Notes: generated by a model from the sequence alone, not told the origin. A DNA stretch of 10,587 nt from Deltaproteobacteria bacterium (GCA_019313735.1 JAFDAR010000017.1:1-10587); one strand, 5' to 3'; positions 1-7,429 are shown, counted from the stretch's first letter. Numbers and translations: made by a program.

Positions 1-1716
1 GCCATTGAGACCTTATGGGACAGGACCGATTCCAAGCTCCTGGATGATGAACGCGAGAAAAACCTCCGATATCTCTCGGTGTTGTGGAACGTAACCTCGT
101 CCCTGAATGCAACGCTCGATCCCGTTGAAAGAGTCCGTTTGGCCGGCGTGGGAATCTTCGAGAATTTTGCCGATGTCGACAGCCTCGGGGTATATCTCCG
201 GAGAAAAAACGGCGCGTTCCGCATTGTCTATTCCTATGGATATACTGAGGATTTCTATCAGGAAGGAAAGGATGTCGGTCCCGATGTCATTATCGCTGAA
301 GTGGCCAGGAACAATAAGATGATGTTTTTTGAGGATATAACCGCTGACAATGCGCCCTATGAGGAATTTGTCCTGAAGGAAGGATTGAAATCGGCGGCGT
401 ACATGCCCCTTGAGTCAACGGAGCGTGTCTTCGGTGTCATGAGGGTATCGAGCCATACATCGGCCCGGTTCTCTGAAGAGGACAACAATCTGTTCCTTGT
501 TATCAGTAACCACGTCGCCTTGGCGATTGAAAATGCCAGGCTCCATCATGCGGCGGAGCAATTCAGCCATAACCTGGCGCGAAAGGTCAAAGAGAAGACA
601 AAGGAACTGAAGAAGTCGTATGACGAGTTGGAGAAATCGGAAGAAAAGTACCGGGCCATGTTTGACTCGGATCCAAGCCCCATCATTATCGTTGATAGGG
701 AGACCTTCAAGATACTCGACGTGAACGCGACCGCTCTCGGGTGCTACGGATACTCGAAAGATGAGTTCCTGAAGATGTCCTTTGCGGACCTTGGGTCCAA
801 GATCGATCAGGAGGTACTCGAGGGGCTTGAAACGATCTCTTCCAATCAGTCGGAATTCTATTCCAGGAAACTTTACCGGAAAAAGGACAGGACCTCTTTT
901 TATGTCAACCTGCACATCAGCCCGGTTATGTTTATGGGCAGGGAATGTCTGATTGTGGCTACACCCGACATCAGTGAAAGTGTAGAAAAGGAGACACAAT
1001 TGATACAGGTCAGCAAAATGGCCACCCTGGGGACCATGGCTTCAGGGATTGCCCACGAGATCAATCAGCCGCTCAACGTGATCCAGGTAGCCTCCGATTT
1101 CCTGGTAAAAACGGTTAAGAAGAATGCAGAGATAAACAAAGATGATGTTTACACCGTGGCCGGGCAGATAGGGAAGAATGTCCAGCGGGCGGCCCAGACC
1201 ATAAAACACATGAAGGACTTTGTCAGAAAATCGGATGTCAAGGGGGATAAGACAGACATAAACGCCCCCATCAGGGATATCTTCAAAATACTGGGCCAGC
1301 AGTTGACGGTCCACGGGATAGGGGTGGATCTGGATCTTGCCGAGGGCCTCCCCCCTGTCTTTGCCGATCATAACAGGTTGGAACAGGTCTTCATGAATCT
1401 TGTTAACAACGCGAGGGATGCCCTCGACGAAAGCGGACAACGCGGTGAAAAGGACAGGAAGATGCTCAGGATACGCTCTTTTTCGGAAAACGGCCTGGTT
1501 GTCGTCACCGTGTCTGATAATGGGATAGGTATGTCTGAAGATGTCAAGGACAAGGTATTCGAACCCTTCTTTACGACCAAGAAGCCGGGAGAGGGGACGG
1601 GATTGGGTATGAACATCAGTTACGGCATCGTCACCGGTTATGACGGTACCATTGGGGTGGACAGCGAGGCCGGCAGGGGAACAACGTTCAGATTGACCTT
1701 TCCCGCAGTTTCGTGA
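1..1716 (+). CDS. GAF-PAS sensor histidine kinase, 5' end outside the window
   Basis: Sensor kinase of a two-component system, predicted to autophosphorylate on histidine and pass phosphate to a receiver domain. Counting from base 1 as codon 1 (571 residues visible): a GAF sensor domain at about 29-180, a charged coiled-coil linker at about 190-218, a PAS domain at about 217-320, a HisKA dimerisation helix with the H-box HEINQPL (phospho-acceptor His352), and a HATPase domain with N-box NLVNNA from 466, G1 box DNGIGM at 506-511 and G2 box GEGTGLG at 530-536. All catalytic motifs look intact. No membrane segment is visible, so the visible part appears cytoplasmic. The frame is open from base 1 with coding-like sequence before the first start-type codon (GTG at 79), so the true start is probably upstream. 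The HEINQPL type of H-box is common in NtrB/DctB-like kinases. The ligand of the GAF and PAS domains cannot be read. Likely partners are the receiver domains in the next two genes. Confidence 0.9.
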   Translation, partial: AIETLWDRTDSKLLDDEREKNLRYLSVLWNVTSSLNATLDPVERVRLAGVGIFENFADVDSLGVYLRRKNGAFRIVYSYGYTEDFYQEGKDVGPDVIIAEVARNNKMMFFEDITADNAPYEEFVLKEGLKSAAYMPLESTERVFGVMRVSSHTSARFSEEDNNLFLVISNHVALAIENARLHHAAEQFSHNLARKVKEKTKELKKSYDELEKSEEKYRAMFDSDPSPIIIVDRETFKILDVNATALGCYGYSKDEFLKMSFADLGSKIDQEVLEGLETISSNQSEFYSRKLYRKKDRTSFYVNLHISPVMFMGRECLIVATPDISESVEKETQLIQVSKMATLGTMASGIAHEINQPLNVIQVASDFLVKTVKKNAEINKDDVYTVAGQIGKNVQRAAQTIKHMKDFVRKSDVKGDKTDINAPIRDIFKILGQQLTVHGIGVDLDLAEGLPPVFADHNRLEQVFMNLVNNARDALDESGQRGEKDRKMLRIRSFSENGLVVVTVSDNGIGMSEDVKDKVFEPFFTTKKPGEGTGLGMNISYGIVTGYDGTIGVDSEAGRGTTFRLTFPAVS

Positions 1717-1867
1717 CATCTGTCGTGAAATGAAAACCTGATTGAAAAAAACAGGGGCACGAGAAAAATAAGCATTATTTTCCCCCTTTTATGCTTTTTA
1801 TTACTTCTGATATTCGCGCTTTTGTGGTAGCTTTCAGCACCGTACTTTACACGGTTGAGATACTCTT
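1717..1867. other. Intergenic gap between the two kinase genes
   Basis: An AT-rich 151-base gap. It holds a weak terminator-like structure in its first half and a small hairpin just before the next start: ACCGT at 1839-1843 pairs with ACGGT at 1851-1855 across a 7-base loop. I could not assign a convincing -35/-10 pair. TTGTGG at 1822 and TACTTT at 1843 are only 15 bases apart. The gap is wide enough for the hybrid kinase to have its own promoter, but none is demonstrated. Confidence 0.5.
1754..1804 (+). terminator. Possible weak intrinsic terminator after the first kinase
   Basis: AAGCAT (1770-1775) can pair with ATGCTT (1791-1796) around a 15-base loop and is followed by a T-rich run. A competing fold pairs GGGG (1754-1757) with CCCC near 1782-1786 and is followed by TTTT. 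Both stems are short and mostly AT or interrupted, so this is only a candidate for partial termination. Confidence 0.3.
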
Positions 1868-3388
1868 ATGAAGATGAACAAGGTTTTACTAATCGACGAC
1901 GAAGAGGATATCCTCGACGTCCTCTCCCTTTCTCTGAAGAGTGACGGGTATGATGTTATCACCGCCGCCTCCGGCGAGAAGGGTCTTGAGGCCTTCGAGA
2001 AGGAATCCCCTCCGATTGTTCTGACCGACCTGAAGATGCCAGGTATGGACGGGCTTGATGTCCTGAAGAGGGTGAAAAGCACCAACCCCGACGCTGAGGT
2101 TATCGTTATTACCGGTCACGGAGACATGGATTCCGCTATAGATGCCCTGAGGTATGGCGCTTCGGATTTTGTCAACAAACCGGTCAGAGAGGAAGCGCTG
2201 GAGATAGCCCTGAAAAGGGCCAAGGAAAAGCTGGTGATCCGGGAAAAGCTCAAGGCGTACACGCTGGACCTGGAAAATATGTGCTATATCGCGACAGGGG
2301 AGGTAAAGAGAAAATCCGATTTCCAGGATAAACTGATAACCAGTTCCAATGATGGAATTGTGGCGACCGATGAAAATGGGATCGTTGTTATATTTAATCC
2401 GGGTGCAGAAGCCATCTTTGGGGTTCCTCGGATTGACGTTGTGCGGAAGACGGATTTTGGAAGTCTGTTTCCCCCGGAGATAGCGGATGTTTTCGCTCTG
2501 ATGTTCAAGAGCGGAAAAAATATGAAAGATGTGGGCTGGAAAGAGGTCATCATTCAACGGGAGAATAAGAGTGATGTGCCCGTCAGATTTTCCGCAGCCC
2601 TCCTGTATGATGGCGAAGATATTATCGGAAGTGTCGGTTTTTTTCAGGATCTCAGCGGGATAAAGCACCTTGAACGGGAACTGGTCAAATCCGAAAGACT
2701 GGCGGCGATCGGTCAGACGGTTGCCAGGCTGGCCCACTACATCAAGAACATACTGACCGGTCTCAAGGGGGGAACCTATATCGTCAATATTGGTCTTGAC
2801 AAGAATGACACCGATAAGCTAAGAACGGGCTGGTGTATGGTCGAGAAGAATGTGGGGCGGATTTCCTCCCTCGTTTTCGATCTCCTCGCATATTCCAGGG
2901 AGCGTTCACCGGAACACAAAAATTGCCTTCCCAATGACATCGTCGAGGATGTCTGCGAACTGATGGAGGGGGTGGCAATGGAAAACCGGATTAAGATTGT
3001 GAGGGACTTTGGTCCCCGTGTAAAAGAGGTTTCGTTGGACCCGGACATGGTTCATCGGACGTTGCTTAATCTGGTTTCAAACGCCGTTGACGCCTGCATA
3101 TTTGATCTTGGCAATACCAAGCAACACGAAGTGAGTGTGAAGACACGACTTGAGAAGGGCAATATCATCAGATTTGAGGTGGCCGATAACGGCTGCGGGA
3201 TGAACGAGGAGGTCAAAAACAAGATATTTACGGCCTTCTTCAGCACAAAAGGGGGGAAGGGCACCGGGCTGGGCCTGCTGGTCATTCAGAAACTGGTAGA
3301 TGAACACGGTGGCAGCATAAATATTCTGTCCGAGGTGGGCAAGGGGTCGACATTTATTGTGCGGTTCCCCTATAAGAAGGCACAGTAG
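1868..3388 (+). CDS. Receiver-PAS-histidine kinase hybrid
   Basis: Hybrid signalling protein of 506 residues. An N-terminal receiver (about 4-120) has the acidic pocket D10/D11, phospho-acceptor Asp54 in the strand ending LTDLKMPGMDG, Thr82 and Lys104. A PAS domain follows (about 150-275). The kinase core has His290 in the sequence AHYIKN, N-box residues Asn401/Asn405, G1 box DNGCGM at 440-445 and G2 box GGKGTGLGLG-like glycines at 462-469. The protein could take phosphate from another kinase on Asp54 and use that to control its own kinase activity; this is the usual reading of receiver-first kinases and is inferred here. The H-box lacks the proline common after the histidine. No membrane helix, HPt or DNA-binding domain is present. 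The start at 1868 has only a weak upstream GAG. ATG at 1874 is an alternative that would remove two residues. Confidence 0.9.
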   Translation: MKMNKVLLIDDEEDILDVLSLSLKSDGYDVITAASGEKGLEAFEKESPPIVLTDLKMPGMDGLDVLKRVKSTNPDAEVIVITGHGDMDSAIDALRYGASDFVNKPVREEALEIALKRAKEKLVIREKLKAYTLDLENMCYIATGEVKRKSDFQDKLITSSNDGIVATDENGIVVIFNPGAEAIFGVPRIDVVRKTDFGSLFPPEIADVFALMFKSGKNMKDVGWKEVIIQRENKSDVPVRFSAALLYDGEDIIGSVGFFQDLSGIKHLERELVKSERLAAIGQTVARLAHYIKNILTGLKGGTYIVNIGLDKNDTDKLRTGWCMVEKNVGRISSLVFDLLAYSRERSPEHKNCLPNDIVEDVCELMEGVAMENRIKIVRDFGPRVKEVSLDPDMVHRTLLNLVSNAVDACIFDLGNTKQHEVSVKTRLEKGNIIRFEVADNGCGMNEEVKNKIFTAFFSTKGGKGTGLGLLVIQKLVDEHGGSINILSEVGKGSTFIVRFPYKKAQ

Positions 3389-3389
3389 A

Positions 3390-3425
3390 ACCAAGAGCGC
3401 AGTTACCTGATCCTATCGTCTTGGT
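3390..3425. repeat. Perfect 7-base inverted repeat
   Basis: ACCAAGA at 3390-3396 and TCTTGGT at 3419-3425 are exact reverse complements separated by 22 bases. They begin 2 bases after the hybrid kinase stop codon. There is no T-run after the second arm, so a standard intrinsic terminator is not supported. It could be a weak hairpin or a binding site for a dimeric regulator, or chance. Confidence 0.35.
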
Positions 3426-3502
3426 CCACACATAGCAAGCGAATCAGTCACGCAAAACCCGGGACTCATAACGCGAGGATCGAAACAATTAAAGGATGAT
3501 AA

Positions 3503-3508
3503 AGGAGG
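3503..3508 (+). promoter_or_regulatory. Strong ribosome binding site for the receiver gene
   Basis: A full AGGAGG lies 6 bases before the ATG at 3515. It fixes that start and suggests efficient translation of the first gene of the putative operon. Confidence 0.8.
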
Positions 3509-3514
3509 CCTGTA

Positions 3515-3913
3515 ATGTTGAGAAGAGTTCTTGCCGTTGATGACGACCCTGATATTATAATGTTTGTCAAGACGGTTCTGGAGGAGAACGGATATGTTCC
3601 CCTGATAGCAATGAACGGTGAAACAGGGCTTTCCATGGCGAGAGACGAGAGCCCCGATCTGATAATACTGGATGTCTTAATGCCCAGGCAGAGCGGTATC
3701 CGTATGTACAGAGAATTGAAGGACGATAAGGCCCTCAGGGGTATTCCGGTTATCATACTTTCCGGAATCGCAAGACGCACCTTCCTCCGTTCCCAGGAAG
3801 CCCTGACGGAGTTTGGAGATCAACCGGTGCCCGAGCCCGAGCTCTATATGGAAAAACCGGTTGAACCGGCGGAGCTGGCGGAGGCTATAAAAGATCTGAT
3901 AGACCGAAGTTGA
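3515..3913 (+). CDS. Stand-alone response regulator receiver protein
   Basis: A single-domain receiver of 132 residues, expected to be phosphorylated on aspartate by a partner kinase. Visible residues are the acidic cluster D9-D11, phospho-acceptor Asp53 in LDVLMP, Ser83 in the LSG motif and Lys114 in MEKP. All functional positions are kept. The stretch from Ser83 to Lys114 is 31 residues, about nine longer than in CheY, and includes a proline- and acid-rich loop (about 100-110). The sequence ends shortly after the last helix, so there is no DNA-binding or enzyme output domain. Such proteins act by binding partners or as phosphate relays. The gene follows two kinase genes and precedes two Usp genes by 26 bases, which makes it a plausible link between the kinases and the Usp/antiporter genes. 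That role is inference. Confidence 0.9.
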   Translation: MLRRVLAVDDDPDIIMFVKTVLEENGYVPLIAMNGETGLSMARDESPDLIILDVLMPRQSGIRMYRELKDDKALRGIPVIILSGIARRTFLRSQEALTEFGDQPVPEPELYMEKPVEPAELAEAIKDLIDRS

Positions 3914-3939
3914 CGGGATATTAACAGACAGAGGATGAA

Positions 3940-4821
3940 ATGAAGAATAAAAAGTTGCTCTTTGTAACCCAGTTTGAAGAGTTGTGGTTTGATGCCCTCC
4001 GGTCTTTGATGGATTTGAGGAAAACAGGTTTTAACCATGTAGTGTTTCTGCATGTAATAGAAAGAGACAAAGTCGCCATGCACCGCGGCAAGGGATACCT
4101 CAAGGATGAGGAGGTAAAACTCCGTGAGATGGCAAATGTCCGCTTTATAGACTGGGCGGAGAGTCTCTTTGAGCAGGGAATGGAGGTAGGCGCATATATT
4201 GTTGTAGGGAACCCGCTTCCCAAGATTATATCCACGGCGGCCGAGGAGGATGTGGACCTCATTATTACGGGTCACCACAAAAAGGGGAAATTTGAAGAAC
4301 TGTACGGCGGTTCCGAGACCCTGGAGATACTCGAGCGAACGTCCACCCCGGTCCTGGTGTACAAATACATGCTCCCCTCCGGAAAGGTCAATGAACGGCC
4401 GTTCGAGAGACCCCTGCTTACTATGGACTGGTCTCCTGCCAGCGAAAAGGCCGTGGAGTATCTCCTTTCGTTCAAGGATGTCTTGAAAAAGGTGATAGCC
4501 ATTCATGTGATAGGTGAGAAGGAATTTAAGAGTACGTCAGCGATGGAGATACAGTCCCTGCGGAAGGAAAACAAGCAAAAGCTGGAGGAGGTTTGTTCCC
4601 GTTTTGAAAAAGAGGGCATAGAAACCGAGTCGCATCTCTATGTGGGCAGCACATTTGAGCAGATAGAAAAAGCGGCTGGCGAACGGGAGGCCACAATGAT
4701 TGTTGCAGGTACAACAGGTAAAAGCCCCCTGAAAGAGATGTTCCTGGGAAGCGTTGCTACAAAGCTGACCAAAAATTCAATACTTCCGAGCCTGCTGGTT
4801 CCTGCGAGTGTCAAACTGTAA
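3940..4821 (+). CDS. Tandem-domain universal stress protein, nucleotide-binding loop intact in domain 2
   Basis: Cytoplasmic universal stress protein of 293 residues with two UspA-like domains (about 1-145 and 155-293). The C-terminal domain opens with the family's nucleotide-contact strand (MDWSPASEKA, Asp163). It carries a perfect G-2x-G-9x-G-S loop: Gly257, Gly260, Gly270, Ser271. This pattern is established as the ATP-binding motif in MJ0577-type Usp proteins. The N-terminal domain has a near match at Gly111, Gly124 and Ser125, but the second glycine is Lys114, so nucleotide binding there is less certain. A GAGG 5 bases before the ATG supports the start. It is followed by a shorter paralogue and then by the antiporter genes. 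Usp proteins are known to bind ATP or AMP and modulate partners, including some transporters. Control of the antiporter is suggested by context only. Confidence 0.9.
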   Translation: MKNKKLLFVTQFEELWFDALRSLMDLRKTGFNHVVFLHVIERDKVAMHRGKGYLKDEEVKLREMANVRFIDWAESLFEQGMEVGAYIVVGNPLPKIISTAAEEDVDLIITGHHKKGKFEELYGGSETLEILERTSTPVLVYKYMLPSGKVNERPFERPLLTMDWSPASEKAVEYLLSFKDVLKKVIAIHVIGEKEFKSTSAMEIQSLRKENKQKLEEVCSRFEKEGIETESHLYVGSTFEQIEKAAGEREATMIVAGTTGKSPLKEMFLGSVATKLTKNSILPSLLVPASVKL

Positions 4822-4846
4822 GGATAGAGAAGGTACATTTTTATCA

Positions 4847-4858
4847 GGGGGGAAAAGG
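4847..4858 (+). promoter_or_regulatory. Purine-rich ribosome binding region that supports a TTG start
   Basis: A G6 run (4847-4852) followed by AAAAGG ends 5 bases before the TTG at 4864. No ATG or GTG occurs between the in-frame stop at 4825 and the first conserved beta strand of the protein, so this site supports TTG as the initiator. An ATT at 4837 with an upstream AGAAGG is a less likely alternative. Confidence 0.55.
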
Positions 4859-4863
4859 TAAAA

Positions 4864-5613
4864 TTGCTGTACGTGACTGATCTGAAGGAACGCGCTTCAT
4901 CTTTTGATGTTTTTAAGAAACTCTTATTGTTGGAAAAGAAGGTATTTGACAGGGTGGTATTCGCCGTGCCTTCCTCATCGGGTGAGTGGGTAGAAAATCT
5001 CTCAAGTGCGGAATTTCAATTCAAGACAAAAACAATCAGAAATTTTTCTTATCAAGAGATCACGTCTATTGCCGAAAAAGAACGCGTATCATGTATTGTA
5101 GTTGATCTTGATAAGCCTTCTCATAATACCACCCTCAGAGAGTTGGCGCTTAAGTCACGCACACCGGTTCTTGTAATGGGCCAGAAACATTCAGACAAAG
5201 GGTTGTTTGACCACGTCATCTTCGCCACGGACTGGTCCCCCGCCTCTGAAAAGGCCATGGAACAGATTCTTGCCCTCGGTGAATTTGTATATGAACTTGA
5301 TATTATCCACGTTATCAGCGAAAAGCTTACTGTGAAAGATATGAGAGAGCTGAAAGAACGGTTGGAACATACCCGGAAGATCTGTCTGAACGAGGGTATC
5401 AACGCGGAATCACATATCTATGCCGGCGACGTGGCGGAAGAGATCGTAACGGCATCCGAGGATTACCGGGGAAGCATCATTATCGTGGGATCGAACACCG
5501 AAAGATCCCTCATGGAGCGAATATTCAGAAAAAGCAAGGTCTATACTCTTATAAAAGATGCGGCTGTGCCGGTACTCTTTGTGCCGGTTGCAGTCCCGAC
5601 GAATCGGGATTGA
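4864..5613 (+). CDS. Second tandem universal stress protein, degenerate nucleotide loop
   Basis: Usp-like protein of 249 residues, paralogous to its upstream neighbour. Both share the exact stretch DWSPASEKA (Asp123 here) at the start of the second domain. The first domain (about 1-105) is short and lacks any G-2x-G-9x-G-S loop. In the second domain the loop begins at Gly209, but the later positions are Thr212, Arg222 and Lys223, so both following glycines are lost. This suggests a non-ATP-binding Usp, possibly a partner or pseudo-subunit of the first, which is inference from motif loss. The first 330 bases look more AT-rich than neighbouring genes. The start is a TTG with a purine-rich leader. 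The stop lies 4 bases before mrpE, implying co-transcription with the antiporter genes. Confidence 0.85.
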   Translation: MLYVTDLKERASSFDVFKKLLLLEKKVFDRVVFAVPSSSGEWVENLSSAEFQFKTKTIRNFSYQEITSIAEKERVSCIVVDLDKPSHNTTLRELALKSRTPVLVMGQKHSDKGLFDHVIFATDWSPASEKAMEQILALGEFVYELDIIHVISEKLTVKDMRELKERLEHTRKICLNEGINAESHIYAGDVAEEIVTASEDYRGSIIIVGSNTERSLMERIFRKSKVYTLIKDAAVPVLFVPVAVPTNRD

Positions 5614-5617
5614 GGTT

Positions 5618-6340
5618 ATGGAAGTAACACTTCTTGTCCATGCAACGGATGATGCCTTTCGTATCCTGGAAAACGCGAAGGTACAGGCCGTCGGCCTGCT
5701 TGATACGGCCACGAAGCTGACATCCGAGACACGATGGATGGAGGAAAAGAAGGTTCAGGCCATCCTGAAGGGTGCCAGGGAGACACGGTCCGGTTTTCAG
5801 AACTTCGTTGCCACCTTCGTGATGCTGCTGGGATTCTGGGCGCTGCTGTCTGGGAAGTTCGATACCTTTCACCTCTCTCTCGGTGTCATCTGTTCGCTGA
5901 TCGTCGCGTATCTCAGTCACGATCTGCTCTTCGCCAATATAAGGGTGGGGAGTGGCCGCGTTATTGCTCAGAGATTTTTCCGCTACATGCCATGGCTCCT
6001 GCATGAAATCGTGATGGCCAATTTTCATGTCGCCTATCTTGCCCTGTCGCCCCGGATGCCGATAGATCCCCAGATCATTACCTTCAGGACCAAGCTGGAG
6101 AGTGATATTTCATGGGTGACGCTGGCCAATTCCATAACGCTCACGCCGGGCACCATCACGATGGATATAGCAGATCGGGAATTCATGGTGCATGCCATCG
6201 ACAGGAAGGTGGCCGATGATCTGGATACGGGGGAGATGGAGGACCAGGTGGCACATATTTTTATGGAGGCGGACCACATATACATCCAGGATGTACTGGA
6301 TGTGTCCCGTGTATTCGCGGAGTTGAAGAGGGGTATGTAG
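5618..6340 (+). CDS. mrpE: Mrp antiporter subunit E with an unusual N-terminal extension
   Basis: MrpE/MnhE-family membrane subunit of a multi-subunit cation/proton antiporter (also called MbhA-like). Residues about 60-145 give the expected hydrophobic helices. The conserved tail follows, with WVTLANSITLTPGT and later MVHAID, which match the family. The protein is 240 residues from the ATG at 5618, longer than the usual roughly 160, because about 59 soluble, charged residues precede the first membrane helix. Codon use in this extension matches the rest. I chose 5618 because it sits 4 bases after the Usp stop. A longer frame opens at 5558 but would overlap the Usp gene by 56 bases. An internal ATG at 5738 would shorten the extension but has a poor ribosome site. 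In Mrp complexes MrpE is needed for full activity and assembly. Confidence 0.88.
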   Translation: MEVTLLVHATDDAFRILENAKVQAVGLLDTATKLTSETRWMEEKKVQAILKGARETRSGFQNFVATFVMLLGFWALLSGKFDTFHLSLGVICSLIVAYLSHDLLFANIRVGSGRVIAQRFFRYMPWLLHEIVMANFHVAYLALSPRMPIDPQIITFRTKLESDISWVTLANSITLTPGTITMDIADREFMVHAIDRKVADDLDTGEMEDQVAHIFMEADHIYIQDVLDVSRVFAELKRGM

Positions 6341-6823
6341 ATGATTGTCAGCAGCGACGATATTATCATAAAGACCATCGCGAGAATTTTTGCGCCCTTT
6401 ATACAGCTGTTCGCACTTTACGTTATCATGCATGGTCACTATAGCCCTGGCGGAGGGTTTCAGGGGGGCGTCATCCTGGGCGCGAGCATGGCCCTGCTCC
6501 TGATAACCCACGGCTATGATGAGGTAAAAAGAAGGCTTCCCGAAGGCGTCGTTATGCTGCTGGGGAGCATGGGTGTCCTGATTTATGCGGGGATCGGGCT
6601 CACCTGTCTCCTGCTCGGCGGAAATTATCTTGACTACAGTCAGCTGTCCGTCATCCTGCATGTCGACCCCGCGCATGCCCGGTCCCTGGGGATACTGGGT
6701 GTTGAACTGGGCGTCGGGTTCACGGTTATGGCGATCATGTACTCCATATTTCTTGATATATCGACAGGCGGAATACTGCCCGAAGATCAGAAACAAGAAG
6801 AAAAATTGGAAGGTGAAGGGTAG
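6341..6823 (+). CDS. mrpB: Mrp antiporter subunit B (MnhB domain)
   Basis: Membrane subunit of 160 residues of the MnhB/MrpB family (MbhF in archaeal naming). The diagnostic motif HGHYSPGGGFQGG is at residues 31-43, just after the first hydrophobic helix. Three more hydrophobic segments follow, at about 45-58, 69-93 and 112-138, and the tail is charged (DQKQEEKLEGEG). The start codon directly abuts the mrpE stop with no gap. GAGGGG at 6328-6333 serves as its ribosome site 7 bases upstream. In most bacterial mrp operons mrpB follows mrpA; here it sits between E and F, an order that deviates from both the classical ABCDEFG and the archaeal Mbh layouts. Confidence 0.93.
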   Translation: MIVSSDDIIIKTIARIFAPFIQLFALYVIMHGHYSPGGGFQGGVILGASMALLLITHGYDEVKRRLPEGVVMLLGSMGVLIYAGIGLTCLLLGGNYLDYSQLSVILHVDPAHARSLGILGVELGVGFTVMAIMYSIFLDISTGGILPEDQKQEEKLEGEG

Positions 6824-6846
6824 ATTACTCACATTTGGGGTTTCAT

Positions 6847-7107
6847 ATGAATGAATTCTTTGTTGCGGTTGGTCTCGGTCTGTGCCTCCTTGTTTTTCTG
6901 GTGCTCTACCGGGTTATATTCGGTCCGGGGGTGTTCAACAGGATAGCCGCGATCTCCGCTATCGGCACCAAGACCTTGATCATACTCCTTGTCTTCGGAT
7001 ATGTGTACAATCGGGTTGATATGTTTATCGATATCAGCATGGTGTACGCCCTCCTGAATTTCATCGGGAGTATAGCCGCGGCAAAATACCTGGAAATGGA
7101 ACGGTAG
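6847..7107 (+). CDS. mrpF: Mrp antiporter subunit F
   Basis: Small membrane protein of 86 residues, MrpF/MnhF family (MbhB-like), with three predicted helices. Family features are YRVIFGPGVFNRIAA at about 21-35 between helices 1 and 2, and the strand of helix 3 starting at Asp61 in DISMVYALLNF. The ATG at 6847 is preferred over a TTG at 6835 in the same frame because GGGG (6837-6840) stands 6 bases before it and the N-terminus then starts right before helix 1, as is usual. Length matches the family. The gene lies 23 bases after mrpB and 4 bases before mrpG. Confidence 0.92.
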   Translation: MNEFFVAVGLGLCLLVFLVLYRVIFGPGVFNRIAAISAIGTKTLIILLVFGYVYNRVDMFIDISMVYALLNFIGSIAAAKYLEMER

Positions 7108-7111
7108 AGAT

Positions 7112-7429
7112 ATGGCATATATCATAGAGGCTCTGTCTATAGTGTGTATTCTGGGTGGACTGTTCTTCTTCATGACGGCGACAATCGGGCTCTTGCGCTT
7201 TCCCGATTTCTTTACTCGGCTCCACGCCACGGGGAAGGGCGATACGCTGGCCGTTTTCCTCTGCCTGCTGGGTTTTGCCATCCATGAGGGATTGTCCCTC
7301 ACCGCCCTGAAGATCCTGTTTATTGCGGTGTTCATGTTTCTGGCCCAGCCGACGGCAACGCATGCCATTTCGAGAGCGGGGATACGGCATGGACTCAAAC
7401 CGTGGGTAAAGGGGGAAGAACGACAATGA
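7112..7429 (+). CDS. mrpG: Mrp antiporter subunit G
   Basis: MrpG/MnhG-family membrane subunit (MbhC-like) of 105 residues with three helices. The family hallmarks are very clear: GLLRFPDFFTRLHATGKGD beginning at residue 26, and PTATHAI at 80-86 near the end of the third helix. Length is typical. The stop codon overlaps the next start in the sequence ATGA (7426-7429), so translation of the next gene is probably coupled. Forms the small-subunit group of the antiporter with E and F. Confidence 0.94.
   Translation: MAYIIEALSIVCILGGLFFFMTATIGLLRFPDFFTRLHATGKGDTLAVFLCLLGFAIHEGLSLTALKILFIAVFMFLAQPTATHAISRAGIRHGLKPWVKGEERQ

Larger units (their letters stand above)
3389..3514. other. Intergenic gap before the receiver-Usp-Mrp gene run
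   Basis: A 126-base non-coding gap and the most plausible place for the promoter of the long downstream gene run, because every later junction up to mrpD is 42 bases or less. It contains a 7-base perfect inverted repeat near its start and a strong ribosome binding site at its end. I see no convincing sigma-70 or sigma-54 promoter. Confidence 0.5.

Noticed and set aside
415..999. Minus-strand open frame under the first kinase, and many similar ones such as 1889-2737 and 8669-9871
   Set aside because: They lie opposite genes with intact domain motifs, have no family features or ribosome sites, and their composition (His, Gln, Gly and Arg rich) is that of antisense shadows.
1754..1776. Sigma-54 type promoter around GGCAC before the hybrid kinase
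   Set aside because: The GG to GC distance is 16 bases rather than the 12 needed for a -24/-12 element.
3389..3514. Na+ or c-di-AMP riboswitch controlling the antiporter
   Set aside because: Considered because such RNAs accompany ion transport genes. I see no conserved motif or long paired structure, and mrpE itself has only a 4-base leader.
5558..5617. Upstream start for MrpE giving 20 extra residues
   Set aside because: It would overlap the Usp gene by 56 bases. The added residues are basic and Cys-rich and look non-coding. ATG 5618 fits operon spacing.
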